64,000 nt of DNA from Vreelandella olivaria (GTDB lineage: Bacteria; Pseudomonadota; Gammaproteobacteria; Pseudomonadales; Halomonadaceae). The notes beneath the pieces were generated by a model, which saw only the letters and a list, made by a program, of their open reading frames with translations, searched no databases and was not told the DNA's origin. Both the position numbers and the translations under genes were made by a program. Positions 29,911-40,258 of this stretch are shown one piece after another (positions within the stretch are counted from its first letter, which is position 1; each line of letters starts with the position of its first letter). The stretch covers positions 3,348,001-3,412,000 of the forward strand of contig AP019416.1 in the NCBI GenBank assembly GCA_004295565.1, read 5' to 3'.

Positions 29911-31407
29911 GGCAGATACTCCCCGTTGGCGACCCGGGCCGCCCAATCCAAGGGGCTAAAGGGCAACCCGGCGAACAGTCCTGCCCCTAAACTCACCAGT
30001 GCGGTAAACACCATCGGCACCAACAGCCAGCTATGGGTTTCAAAACGGCCTAGCCGCTGCTCTTTGGGCCAGTTGCCGTTGCCATGGGCTGGCCCTACGC
30101 GGAACCATAAGCGGTGCACAATGGGTAAAAGTACATAGCGTTGAGGGTACTGCTCGCTACCAGTACGGCGACGACCCAGTACATCTCGGCCTGAATCGCG
30201 CCAACGCCGAGATACCACTTGGTAATAAACCCCGCCACCGGCGGAAGGCCAATCATGCCAAACGCGCCAATAGTAAAGGCAATGCTGGTCAACGGCATAC
30301 GCTTGCCTGCGCCGTCCATTTCATCAATGCGATGGATCCCCAGCTCTTCGGCATAGTTGCCCGCACAGAAGAACAGCGTGACCTTCATTAGGCCCTGATG
30401 CAGCAAGTGCGCCAAGGCGCCGACGGTGCCAAACGGGCCAAACAGCCCGATACCCAGAATAACGTAGGAGACCTGGCTCACGGTGGAGAACGCCAGGCGG
30501 GGTTTCAGCTCCTCTTGGGCTATGGCGCGCAGCGAGCCATAAATAATCGTGATGGAAGCCGCTACCGCAAGCGCGGTAATAACACCAGCTCCACGCTTAG
30601 TTCAATGCCAAACAGATCGTAAACGACCCGCAGAATGCCAAACGCGCCCGCCTTCACCACCGCTACCGCGTGCAACAGCGCACTCACCGGCGCGGGCGCC
30701 ACCATCGCCCTGGGTAGCCACCCATGCAGCGGTACCATGGCCGTTTTTACCGCCAACCCACCCACTAACAGCGCAAATATCAGCGTTAGCAAACCGCGAT
30801 GATCGTTTAAATAGTCGCCCAAGCCCTCCTCTGAAGAGAACGACTGATCCCCGGTCAGACTATACAGCAGCACGGTGCCAAGCAGCAGTACCACACCAGC
30901 GCTTAAGGTGTAGCGCAAATAGACGCGCCCCGCATCAAGGGCCTGCTGAGTGCCTTTGTGAACCACCAAGGGGTAGGTGGAGAGCGTCAACATTTCGTAG
31001 AAGATCAGGAAGGTAAACAGGTTATCCGCTAAGGCAATACCGATCGTGCTGGCCACACAGAGGCTAAAAAAGCCAAAAAGCGCTTACGATTAGCGGAACC
31101 TTCCAGGTAGCCAATGGCGTAGATGGTGGTACACAGCCACAGCAGTGACGATAACCCAGCGAACATCACCCCTAGCGCGTCACTGCGCAGGACAAAATCG
31201 ACGCCCCGACGACTTGAAAGCTAAATATGTCCTCATGGCCCGCGGCTACCCGCTGAACCATAAGCATCACCAGGACAATCTTGACCACCGCCGCAGTCAG
31301 GTTAATGGTGGTACGCAACCGCCTGGCGTCTTCTGGCAGCGCAAAATAATCACCACCACCAGCAGCGAAGTGGCCAAAGCAGTCAGCGGTAACCAGGCGG
31401 CGTTCAT
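29907..31407 (-). CDS. Mrp/complex-I-like antiporter subunit, MnhD/NuoM-type (about five frameshifts)
   Basis: About 500 residues, hydrophobic throughout. The ATG at 31407 overlaps the previous stop (ATGA). Joined across breaks near 31352, 31208, 31085, 30588 and 30134, it shows the helix-5 glutamate FLIFYEMLTLSTYPLVVH, helix-7/8 lysines GGLAVKTAMVPLHGWLPRAM and HAVAVVKAGAFGIL, helix-11 HLLHQGLMKVTLFFCAG, the helix-12 lysine GFITKWYLG and the mid-protein STVSQVSYVILGIGLFGP. All functional proton-path residues of the NuoM/MrpD class are present. It is the most canonical antiporter-like subunit of the cluster. Confidence 0.86.
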
Positions 31408-32893
31408 GGACTGCCTCCGTGCATCAATTCCAGCGGAAAATGCGCCAATAGCCCCAGGGCGAGCGCAGTCAGGGCAAGGGTTAGGGCGATCAGTTCCATG
31501 CCCGGCGCCAGGGGTTGATAGCGATGCCGTGGGGCCGTCTCATCAAAGCAGTAGCGGAACAATCGGAATATATAGGCCGCTGTCAGCAGCGTGCCGATTA
31601 AGAGCGCGGCCACCGCCCACCACTGCTGAGAGATCACCATCGCTTGTAGCAGCAACCACTTGGCAGTAAACCCTGAGCTGGGCGGTAACCCCATCAAGGT
31701 GATAGAGGCGATACCAAACACTAATAGCGAAAGCGGTAAACGGCGACTGGTACCGGCCAAACCTTTGAGCGTGCTCTCCCCTGTGGCCAGTATCAGGTTG
31801 CCTGCGGCCATAAACATGGCGGCTTTGGCAAAGGCGTGGCCCATCAGCTGCAGCCAAAACCCTTCCCAGGCTAACGCGCGGGGTAGCGGCGCAATATCCG
31901 GCCCCAGCAGCAGCGGGAAAGCCACCATGAGATACCCCAACTGCGCCACGGTGGATGACGCCACCAGGGTTTTAAGTGAATCGGTACGCCATGCCAGCAG
32001 CCCGCCCCATACAATTGCCAGCATGCCCAGCCAGGCGATAACACGCGGGGCGTAGAAAGCATCAGGGAGCAGAATGCTCCACAACTGCAGCAATATAAAC
32101 AGCGACGCCTTGATCACCAGCGCCGCATGCAGCGCGCTTACCGGCGTCCAGGCGCTCTCATGTACGGGTGTCAGCCACGCATGTAGGGGAAATAGCGCGG
32201 CTTTTAAAGCCAGCCCCGCACCGATCAGCGCAGCGGCGAACCACGCCACCGGCCCTGGCTCTACGACCTCAGCCAAGCCTGGCAAATCCAACCGGCCCCA
32301 GTGGCCCAAAATCAGCGCCACTCCAAGTAGATAGGTGAGCGAGCCCACCAGCGCCAGTAGCAGATAGCGCATTCCTGCCACGAGTGCGGGCGCCTTTCCC
32401 GATAGCATCAGCATGCCGACCGCCGCCAGCCCCATCAGCTCCAGCGCTGCATAAAGGGTCAATAGGTCGGTGGCCAGCCAAATTAACGATAGCGCGCTAA
32501 GCACAACGCCCATCAAAGGCCACAGCCAGCGTGCCAACGGCCCCGTTTCGCTTAAACGCAAATATCCCGGCGTATAGAGCGCTGCCGCAACGCCGATCAC
32601 CTGGGTCATTAACAGCAGTAGCACGCTAAGTCCGTTTAGACGCAACGACAGCAGGATACCGGCAATTTCCACTGCCAGCGCAGTAGTCCCGCTTGATCGT
32701 AAGCAGAGAGCAGCATTAGCCCAGAGGCCAATACTGGCACACTGGCTAGCAAGACGGGCCATGCCCGCTTAGGAGGAAAGAGTGCCGCCAGCATGCCCAG
32801 TAGTGGCGGCAAGCCAAGCGCCACTAGCAGCGCCCAGTGGGTAGGGAGAAGGGGTTCAAAGGTGCTATCGAAAAGGCCAAAGCGCCAAATCAT
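31404..32893 (-). CDS. Mrp/complex-I-like antiporter subunit, first NuoN/M-type (one frameshift)
   Basis: About 496 residues, roughly 14 helices. The ATG at 32893 (MIWRFGLFDSTFEPLLPTHW) overlaps the NuoK-like stop as ATGA. A missing base near 32678 breaks the frame before VEIAGILLSLRLNGLS. It has the helix-5 glutamate LYAALELMGLAAVGML, helix-7/8 lysines GLALKAALFPLHAWL and ALVIKASLFILLQL, helix-11 HAFAKAAMFMAAGNLI and the helix-12 lysine GFTAKWLLLQ. STVAQLGYLMVAFPLLLG matches the family. It is probably a proton/cation translocating subunit of the same complex as its neighbours. Confidence 0.85.
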
Positions 32894-33203
32894 GTGGCGC
32901 CCTCTTCAGGTTTACCGTCACGCCCCAAAGCCTCGACCCCTTCCAGATGCAAAAGCTGCCGAATCAACAGCGCACCCAGCATTGACCCCAGCCAGGCGAC
33001 TAGCAGCCCTACACTAATCAGTGCCTGAGCAGTCGTTGAGGTACCTGCCACGCCTGCCAGCAGCATAAACACCCCTGAGCCGAGAATATTGAACGCCAGC
33101 AAACGGCGCAGCAAATGACGGTGAAGCGCAAAGGCGCCTAAGGCACTGGCGGCAATCGCCACCCGGCAAGCAGCAACGGATGCTCTAAAGGCGAATACGC
33201 CAT
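32890..33203 (-). CDS. NuoK/MnhC-like subunit (one frameshift)
   Basis: Small three-helix subunit of the NuoK/MrpC class, about 105 residues. A possible start is ATG 33203 (MAYSPLEHPLLLAG); a missing base near 33163 shifts into AIAASALGAFALHRHLLRRL, LAFNILGSGVFMLLAGVAG and STTAQALISVGLLVAWLGSM. It lacks the acidic helix-2 residue of NuoK at a clearly alignable place. Up to the break, its reading frame is the same as that of the preceding DUF4040 gene, so the two could be a single fused ORF. The C-terminus EALGRDGKPEEGAT is hydrophilic. Confidence 0.72.
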
Positions 33204-33587
33204 GTCGGCGATTACCGTGCGAATCGCGGCGCCCACCATGACAAACCAGGCCAGCGCCAAGAGCACCCGTATCACCACCCGCGATCTAGGCTCGCTGAAG
33301 ATATCGCGCTCAAGAGAGGAGGAAGCGCCGGGGAAAACGTGGCCCAGGGCATAAAAAAAACACGGGCCAGTTAACCCTAATCCCAGCACCAGCTCAGCAG
33401 CTGCCAGCCAAGGAGCGCCGAGTTGCCACCATGCCACCGTCATTGCAGCCGCAAACACCACAAAAAAGTAGCAGGCACGCACCAGGTGGCGGTCAAACAG
33501 ACACACCAGCGCCGATACCATCAGGCCCAGCGCCAGCAGCACTTCGATGACATCAAAAGCGGCTATCGCCTCAAAGAAAGCTATCAT
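33138..33587 (-). CDS. DUF4040 (MrpA C-terminal/MnhB-like) membrane subunit
   Basis: First gene of the antiporter operon, about 150 residues as read. The N-terminal half FDVIEVLLALGLMVSALVCL, ACYFFVVFAAAMTVAWWQLG and AAELVLGLGLTGPCFFYALG is the DUF4040 domain found at the C-terminus of MrpA and in MbhD-like subunits. A last helix, IRVLLALAWFVMVGAAIRTV, follows. The apparent C-terminus (GWRLPPVP) comes after the base loss near 33163; the true protein either ends in an undetected shift or continues into the NuoK-like gene. The start MIAFFEAIAAFDV has only a distant AAGGA. Confidence 0.78.
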   Translation of the reverse strand: MIAFFEAIAAFDVIEVLLALGLMVSALVCLFDRHLVRACYFFVVFAAAMTVAWWQLGAPWLAAAELVLGLGLTGPCFFYALGHVFPGASSSLERDIFSEPRSRVVIRVLLALAWFVMVGAAIRTVIADMAYSPLEHPLLLAGWRLPPVP

Positions 33588-33627
33588 TCGTTTTCGCTAC
33601 ATCCTTGCATCGGTCACGAATAGGTGC

Positions 33628-34294
33628 TCAGTTCAACCGCGAACTCAGCCACTTGCCTATATCATTAACCTGCTGTGGGCAGAGCGCATGGGCCATGGGG
33701 TATTGGCGGTAGTTGACCGCGTAGCCCATCGCTTTTAAGCGCTCGACGCCACTGCGGCCCAGGCTTTCAGGCACAATGGGGTCAAAGTTACCGTGTTGAA
33801 CCTCAATAGGAATCTGACGATTGGCTTCCGCGAGGTCGATATTGTCGGCGGTCGCAAAGTAAGTCGACATGGCCAACAGCCCTCCTAACGGCGCAGGGAA
33901 CGTCAGCGCGGCATGGTAGGCAACCGCGCCCCCTTGCGAAAAAGCCCGCCACGATAATGCGCTGGCTATCGATACCCTGATCGATCTGCTCTTGGATCAG
34001 CGCCTGGATTCGCTCAGCCGATTTCTTGAGCTGCACCTCATCGACCCGGCGGCCCAAATCCATGGCCAAAATATCGTACCAGGCAGGCATCACCATACCG
34101 CCATTAATCGTCACCGGCAGGCGTGGCGCATGGGGCATGATAAAGCGCACGCGGGAATCTTTGGGCAGCGCTAGCGCGGGCACCAGCGGCTCAAAATCGT
34201 GCCCATCCGCACCCAAACCGTGAATAATAAACACACAGGCATCGGCGGGTTGACCATCTTTCGGCTCAATAACCAGTTCGCCAGGAGCAGTCAT
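33628..34294 (-). CDS. Carboxylesterase/phospholipase-type alpha/beta hydrolase (one frameshift)
   Basis: About 222 residues. The N-terminal VFIIHGLGADGHDFEPLVPA carries the oxyanion-hole HGLG. The conserved MPHAPRLPVTINGGMVMPAW leads to IIVAGF, where an extra T near 33950 breaks the frame; the corrected sequence is GFSQGGAVAYH, giving the catalytic serine of the GxSxG elbow. The rest is LLAMSTYFA, then PIEVQHGNFDPIVPESLGRS with the catalytic aspartate and YPMAHALCPQQV with the histidine. It belongs to the YpfH/carboxylesterase-2 family. Cytoplasmic; substrate unknown. Confidence 0.9.
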
Positions 34295-34385
34295 AACGTC
34301 GTATTCCTTTATGCAAAAAGCGTCACCCTAGCGCAAACCTACGTTAACAGCGAGCGCGAGTGCACCTAAAATCGTGACAACACAC

Positions 34386-36153
34386 TTAAAAAGGCCAGAC
34401 CAGGGGAATTAACACCAGCGCGATGGCACCCGTCAGTATATTTAATCCACTGCCCAGGCGTAGAAAATCGCTCACCCGATAACCACCTGGGCCATACACC
34501 ATCAAATTGGTTTGATAGCCAATGGGGGTTAAAAAGCTCGCCGAGGCGGCAAACATCACCGCCACCACATAGGGCATCGGGCTAACGCCCAAGCTTTCTG
34601 CGGCGCTCATCACCACCGGAAAAATAATCACCGCCGCTGCGTTATTGGTGACCAGTTCGGTCAGCAGCGCCACCACGCAGTATGTGCCAATTAACAGCAG
34701 CAGTGGGTTACCCGCCACCAGGGTCAACACCCCACCGCCGATCACGCCGGCAGCGCCGGAACTCTGCAGCGCTGCCCCCACCCCAAAGGAGGCCGCAATG
34801 GTGAGCAGCACCTGGGTATCCAAGCCACGCTTGGCGGCGCCCACCGAACAGCAGCCCGTGAGTAGCGCTAATGCCGCCCCCAGCATGGCAGCGTTAAGCA
34901 TGCTCAGCACACCGAAGGCGGCGAGCAGCACGGCACCTAACAGTAAGCCCCACGCTAACGGCGCTTTTTCATGGATAGGCCGCGCCGCGCTCATTGAGCT
35001 CACTAATCAGCAAAAGTCCCGCGACTGTCGATGCCGCTCAATAAAGGGGGGCCGCGCCTCCAGCAACAGCACATCGGCGGGCTGCAGTCGCACTTGACCA
35101 AGGTTGCCCTTAACCCGTTCTCCGCCACGGCAAATCGCCAGCACCGCTGCCCCATAGAGGGTTCTAAAGTGACCATCGCGAATACGCTGGCCTATAAACT
35201 GACACTGATTCGAGACCACCGCCTCGACCAGGCGGCGCTCTTTAAACTCTTTTCCAGGCTGGAGGTACCATCACGGGAGGGGATTAAGCCACGAATTTGC
35301 TGCAACTCCACCGCTGCATCAGAGGTGCCTGCAAACACCAGCCGATCGCCACCCTTAAGCTGCTCGCCGGGCCCAACGACACTGACCACGTTGCCTGCGC
35401 GCTCAATCTCGACCAGAAACAGCTCCTGCAGGTGGCGTAGCCCTGCCTCTTCAACGGTGCGATCCACCAGCACGCCTGCCGGGTCGACTTCCATTTCGAT
35501 AGTGAATTCGCGTGGGTTGGCAAACGCATTGGCCAGTCCTTCCCTAGCGGGCAACAAACGAGGCCCCAACAAGACGAGATAAGCAAGTCCTGCGATTGCC
35601 ACGGGCACACCGACCCAGGCCAAATCCAACAGGCCCATGCCTAGCTCAGGGTAGCGCTCCAACAATAGTCCATGCACCACCAGGTTCGTACTGGTGCCAA
35701 ATAGCGTAATGGTGCCGCCGAGGATAGAGGCGAAGCTAAGCGGCATCAGCAGCCGCTGGGGAGACAGGCGCAGCCGACGGCTCCAGCCTCATGACCGCGG
35801 GAATATAGGTAGCAACGACGGGGGTATTATTGACAAAGCCGCTAAGCGAGGCCACCGGCAGCAGCAGGCGAACCAGCGCACCTCGCTCACTTTTGGGCCG
35901 TTTAAGCACATAGCGAATAATCAGGTCGATGCCGCCGGTTTCGCGAATGCTGGCCACCAGCACATACATAAACGCCACGGTAAACAGGCCACTATTGGAG
36001 AAGCCCCCAGCGCCTGCTGGGGGCAATTACGCCAAGCGTCATTAGCACAATAACCGCGCCCAGCAAGATAATATCCGGCCCCAGGCGTGAAAAGGCCATT
36101 AACGGAAAAATAGTGAGCACCACCCCTACCGCTATCCAAGCATCCAGTGACAT
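34386..36153 (-). CDS. SLC13-type permease with TrkA-C domains (at least six frame changes)
   Basis: Sodium-coupled anion permease of the SLC13/CitMHS type with an internal pair of TrkA-C ligand-binding domains, about 590 residues. The ATG at 36153 (MSLDAWIAVGVVLTIFPLMA) starts helix one. Breaks near 36018, 36005, 35765, 35243, 35015 and 34986 are all one-base. Signatures include SGFVNNTPVVATYIPAVM (substrate-binding N..NTP), TITLFGTSTNLVVHGLLLER (GTSTN), the TrkA-C-like VGPGEQLKGGDRLVFAGTSD, LTELVTNNAAAVIIFPVV and ASFLTPIGYQTNLMVYGPGG. These are the two inverted halves of an SLC13 carrier with sulfate/dicarboxylate-type specificity. The G-rich repeat array lies 107 bases upstream of the start. 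Confidence 0.87.
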
Positions 36154-36259
36154 AACCACGACATCCTTAACCAATAAGCATGGTGGTATTGTGAAGCCAA
36201 TCTTATATTCTAAAAAGTTATTTTTAGAAACATTTAAAGATCGAAATGGAATATACAAC

Positions 36260-36363
36260 GTGAGGGGTGAGGGGTGAGGGGTGAGGGGTGAGGGGGTGAG
36301 GGTGAGGGGTGAGGGTGAGGGGTGAGGGGTGAGGGGTGAGGGGTGAGGGGTGAGGGGTGAGGC
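36260..36363 (+). repeat. Fifteen tandem TGAGGGG-type units (G-rich array)
   Basis: About 104 bases of GTGAGGG(G) repeated; I count 15 TGA-separated runs of G. Most spacers are GGGG, with a few GGG or GGGGG units in the first third. The run gives many groups of three or more G, so the plus strand could form several G-quadruplexes. It is between the SLC13 permease start (36153, minus) and the cold-shock gene terminator. Copy number is likely to vary and could be miscounted by the assembler. It codes for nothing obvious in either strand. Confidence 0.95.
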
Positions 36364-36390
36364 GAGTTTAAGTTACAAAACCTGAAAAGC

Positions 36391-36416
36391 GAAAACCCCG
36401 CGCTTGGCGGGTTTTC
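36391..36416 (-). terminator. Intrinsic terminator of the cold-shock gene
   Basis: On the minus strand GAAAACCCGC, a short loop and GCGGGGTTTTC form a stem with one bulge, followed by a T-rich GCTTTTC. It lies 55 bases after the csp stop, between it and the G-rich array. Confidence 0.75.
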
Positions 36417-36470
36417 TGGTCAATCAGCGCTAAGCGATGATTGCTAACATCTCAGTGCTTAAGAATTAAC

Positions 36471-36672
36471 TTAAATAACTTTGATGTTAGAAGCCTGAAG
36501 GCCTTTTACCCTGGGTGACGTCGAAGGAAACCTTCTGGCCGTCTTGCAGAGATTTGAAGCCTTCAGCCTGAATTTCTGAGAAATGCGCGAACAGATCGTC
36601 GCCATTGTCGTCAGGAGAAATGAAGCCGAAACCTTTAGTGTCGTTAAACCACTTAACGGTACCAGTTGCCAT
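36471..36672 (-). CDS. Cold-shock protein (CspA family), one frameshift near end
   Basis: OB-fold nucleic-acid chaperone, 67 residues after correction. [20 protein letters not shown] has RNP1 (KGFGFI), and [10 protein letters not shown] carries the RNP2-like motif (LFAHFS). Near 36506 a base is gained (or two lost) in an AAAA run. The uncorrected frame ends PSGF; the corrected one gives the normal LQASNIKVI and TAA at 36473-36471. The ribosome-binding site GAGGA precedes the ATG at 36672. Upstream, TGTTATACC may be an extended -10. Confidence 0.93.
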
Positions 36673-36868
36673 GATCGAAATCCTCGATGTTGCTAATTAA
36701 ACCGGGAAATACCCGAATTACAGTGGGTATAACAAGAGACTTTCACCAGATTTAACGCTAGAGGCGCTTCTATACTGCTGACAACGTTCGACTTGCTAAC
36801 CTACTTCCGCCATTTTGCGCTTAACCACCCTCCCACGTCAACACCCCGATAAACGCCGATTAATAGCT

Positions 36869-38564
36869 CTACGAGCCACCAGAAACTTCTCCACGCTCAG
36901 CCAGTAACCAACTAGCAGCCTTCTCTGCAATCATTAGCGTGGGCGAGTTGGTATTGCCGCTGGTGATCGTCGGCATCACGCTGGCGTCGGCCACTCTCAA
37001 TCCGTCAATACCGCGCACTCTCAGCCGCGCATCGACCACGGCCATGGCATCGTCCTCGCGGCCCATTCGTGCGGTGCCCACCGGGTGGAAAATCGTCGTG
37101 CCGATATCACCGGCCAACCGAGCAAGCTCCTCATCGCTTTGGTACTCGACGCCGGGTTTAACTTCTTCCGGCGCGTATTTGGCAAACGCAGGCTGCTCGG
37201 CAATGCGCCGTGTCACGCGCAAGGAGTCCGCCGCCACCTTGCGATTCCTCTGGGGTACTCAAGTAATGGGGAGAAATCGCCGGAGCCTGGCGCGGGTCGC
37301 TGCTTTTAAGGCGTACCGTTCCCCGGCTAGTAGGGTTCAGATTGCAGACGCTGGCGGTAATCGCTGGGTAAGGGTGTAACGGCTGACCAAAGGCTTCCAG
37401 GCTTAGCGGCTGCACGTGGTACTGAATATTGGGGTGCGGTTGATCCTGGGTGCTGCGGGTAAAGGCCCCCAATTGCGAAGGCGCCATACTCATCGGCCCC
37501 GAGCGTTTAAGCAGGTACTCCAAGCCAATGCCTGCTTTACCCCACAGCGTGCTGGCCATGGCGTTGAGGGTTTTGCCATTGGTGATTTTATATATCGACC
37601 GAATCTGTAGATGATCCTGCAGATTCTCTCCCACGCCGGGCAGTTCATGCACTACCTCAACACCTTTTTCGCGCAGCAGTTCGGCTGGCCCAACCCCAGA
37701 AAGCTGGAGTAAATGCGGTGTACCGATTGCACCGGCGCAAAGCACCACCTCTCCACTCACCAGGGCGCGTTGGGAGTTGCCATTACGCTCCACCTCCACC
37801 CCCCTGCAGCGCAGCGCTTCTCCACTCTTATCAAACAGCAGGCGATTGACCTGCGTGGAGTGCCAGAGCGTTAAGTTTTGGCGTTTCAGCGCGGGGCGCA
37901 AAAACGCTTTGGCGGTATTCCAGCGCCAGCCCGAGCGCTGATTGACCTCAAAGTAGGCCACGCCCTCATTGGAGCCGCGGTTAAAATCGTCGGTACGCGG
38001 GATGCCCGCCTGGACGGCTGCTTCAGCGAAATCATCCAGCACCTGCCACTTGAGGCGCTGCTTTTCGATTCGCCACTCACCGCCGTGGCCGTGAAAGTCG
38101 CGATGCCCAGCATCTGCATCACCGCCCTCATCCAGGCGGTAGTGGTCTTCGTGCTTGATAAAGTCGGGTAAACAGTTCTCCCAACGCCAGGCAGCGTCGC
38201 CGGTGACGTCCGCCCAGTGGTCGTAGTCCCGTGCCTGGCCGCGCATATAGATCATGCCATTAATACTGGAACAGCCGCCCAGAGTTTTCCCCCGCGGGTA
38301 AATCAGCGAACGGCCATTGAGCCCTTTATCGGGCTCGGTGCGAAACAGCCAGTCGGTGCGCGGGTTATTGATGCAGTAGAGATAGCCCACCGGAATATGA
38401 ATCCAGTGATAGTTATCACGACCACCCGCTTCTATCAGCAGCACCTTATTACGGGGGTTGGCACTCAAACGATTAGCCAGCAGGCACCCCGCGGTGCCTG
38501 CGCCGATCACGATATAGTCGAAGTGGCTGGTAGTGTCGACGTTGTTATTGATGAGTTCTGACAT
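36869..38564 (-). CDS. GMC-family FAD-dependent alcohol oxidoreductase (one frameshift)
   Basis: Flavoprotein of the glucose-methanol-choline family, about 565 residues. The FAD site is IVIGAGTAGCLLANRLS and VLLIEAGGRDNYHW. GKTLGGCSSINGMIYMRGQA and VVLCAGAIGTPHLLQLSGVG are GMC signatures, and the C-terminal IFHPVGTARMG and TSGNTNSPTLMIAEKAA hold the catalytic His and Asn. One frame change near 37238 interrupts it. Often annotated choline dehydrogenase, but betB and betI are absent and it is paired with an MmsA-like gene 27 bases upstream. That suggests an alcohol-to-aldehyde step feeding a CoA-acylating dehydrogenase (inference). Confidence 0.9.
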
Positions 38565-38591
38565 GAGTCGGCTCCGGTAACGTGGGCGGCG

Positions 38592-40106
38592 TTACTTCGC
38601 CGTGGGCATCACAAACTCGGCCCCGGCATCAATGGAGTCTGACCAGCGCTGCATAATCGATTTCTGCTTGGTGTAGAAACGTACGCCCTCTTCACCATAA
38701 GCATGAGTATCGCCAAATAAAGAGCGCTTCCAACCGCCAAAACCGTGCCACGCCATAGGCACTGGGATGGGCACATTGATACCCACCATGCCGACCTGAA
38801 TACGGCGGCCAAACTCCCGCGCCACTGTACCGCTTTCGGTAAAGCAGCTAACGCCGTTGCCAAACTCATGGTCATTAATCAGTTGAATGGCCGTGGCGAT
38901 ATCCGGTACCCGCACACAGACCAGCACCGGGCCAAAAATCTCCTCCTTATAGATCGTCATCTCGGGGGTCACATTGTCAAACAGCGTGCCGCCCATCCAG
39001 AACCCTTCAGCACACTCATCACCCGCCTCGGAGGCATTAAAATCGCGGCCATCGACCACCAGTTCGGCGCCTTCTGCCACGCCTTTTTCAATATACCCAG
39101 TAATCCGCTGATGAGCTTGGCGGGTCACAATGGGGCCCATTTCTGCATCCAACTGCATACCATCTTTTACTTTCAGCGCTTTAGCACGCTCTGCCAATGC
39201 TGGGACGACCTTATCCGCCACATCACCCACCAACACCGCCACGCTAATCGCCATGCAGCGCTCGCCAGCTGAGCCATAGGCGGCACCGATCAATGCGTCG
39301 ACGGCTTTATCCAAATGCGCATCGGGCATCACGACCATATGGTTTTTGGCCCCGCCCAGAATGCGCTTGCCGTTGCGGGCGCCGCGCTCGTAGATCAGGT
39401 TGGCAATCGGCGTTGAGCCCACAAACGACAGCGCTTTAACGTGGGGGTGGTCGATAAGGGCTTCCACCGAGTCTTTGTCACCCTGCACAACGTTAAATAC
39501 GCCATCGGGCAGACCCGCCTGCTTTAGCAAGTCCGCCATCAGCAGTGAAGCACTGGGATCGAGCGGGCTTGGCTTCAAAATAAACGTATTACCCGCGGCT
39601 ATGGCCAGGGGGAACATCCACATCGGCACCATGGCCGGGAAATTAAATGGCGTTATACCAGCGACGACACCTAACGGCTGGCGCGTCGTCCAGTTATCAA
39701 TCCCGGTACTCACCTGCTCGGTGTAATCGCCCTTTAGCAACTGCGGGATACCGCAGGCAAATTCAACAATATCGATACCACGGGCCACTTCACCCTGGGC
39801 GTCGGTGAACACCTTGCCGTGCTCTTTGGTAATCGCTTCGGCTAGCTCATCTTTATGCGCGTTTAACAGCTCTAAAAACTTGAACATCACTCGGGCGCGG
39901 CGGATGGGTGGGGTATCAGCCCAGGCGGGAAAAGCGGCTTGGGCAGCCGCTACCGCCGTATTGACGTCCGCCGGGGAAGCTAGCGATACACGGCCGGTAA
40001 CTCGGCCAGTGGCGGGGTTAAAGACATCCTGGGATTGAGCAGACTCACCAGCGGTGACCTGACCATTAATAAAGTGCTGAATCGCTGTAGTTGTCATAGT
40101 TGTCAT
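38592..40106 (-). CDS. mmsA: Methylmalonate-semialdehyde dehydrogenase (CoA-acylating)
   Basis: NAD- and CoA-dependent aldehyde dehydrogenase that converts (methyl)malonate semialdehyde to propionyl- or acetyl-CoA plus CO2, in valine, beta-alanine or inositol catabolism. The intact 504-residue frame has [65 protein letters not shown] and the nucleophile in [15 protein letters not shown]. Ends [30 protein letters not shown], a hallmark of MmsA. The start is ATG 40106 or 40097. The neighbouring GMC oxidoreductase may make its substrate. A divergent LysR gene is 152 bases upstream. Confidence 0.93.
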   Translation of the reverse strand: MTTMTTTAIQHFINGQVTAGESAQSQDVFNPATGRVTGRVSLASPADVNTAVAAAQAAFPAWADTPPIRRARVMFKFLELLNAHKDELAEAITKEHGKVFTDAQGEVARGIDIVEFACGIPQLLKGDYTEQVSTGIDNWTTRQPLGVVAGITPFNFPAMVPMWMFPLAIAAGNTFILKPSPLDPSASLLMADLLKQAGLPDGVFNVVQGDKDSVEALIDHPHVKALSFVGSTPIANLIYERGARNGKRILGGAKNHMVVMPDAHLDKAVDALIGAAYGSAGERCMAISVAVLVGDVADKVVPALAERAKALKVKDGMQLDAEMGPIVTRQAHQRITGYIEKGVAEGAELVVDGRDFNASEAGDECAEGFWMGGTLFDNVTPEMTIYKEEIFGPVLVCVRVPDIATAIQLINDHEFGNGVSCFTESGTVAREFGRRIQVGMVGINVPIPVPMAWHGFGGWKRSLFGDTHAYGEEGVRFYTKQKSIMQRWSDSIDAGAEFVMPTAK

Positions 40107-40258
40107 GGGAGTACCTGTTGTTAAGAACGCACGCTGAGAGGGTGTACAGAGAGCTTACCTTCAGCCTAGCCTACTGGGCCCAGCGAACGGATCAATTGAG
40201 TTATTTAAAAGCCAGTTATAAGCTCTATTAATATCACGACAAGTATTTGAGGCTAATC

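Noticed and set aside
28140-33587. NADH dehydrogenase or hydrogenase-4 operon
   Set aside because: No quinone-binding, iron-sulfur or NiFe-type subunit is present, only membrane antiporter-like ones.
36260-36363. CRISPR-like array
   Set aside because: Units are 6-8 bp with no spacers; it is a plain tandem repeat.
36869-38564. Choline dehydrogenase betA
   Set aside because: GMC signatures alone do not set choline specificity; betB, betI and betT are not adjacent.
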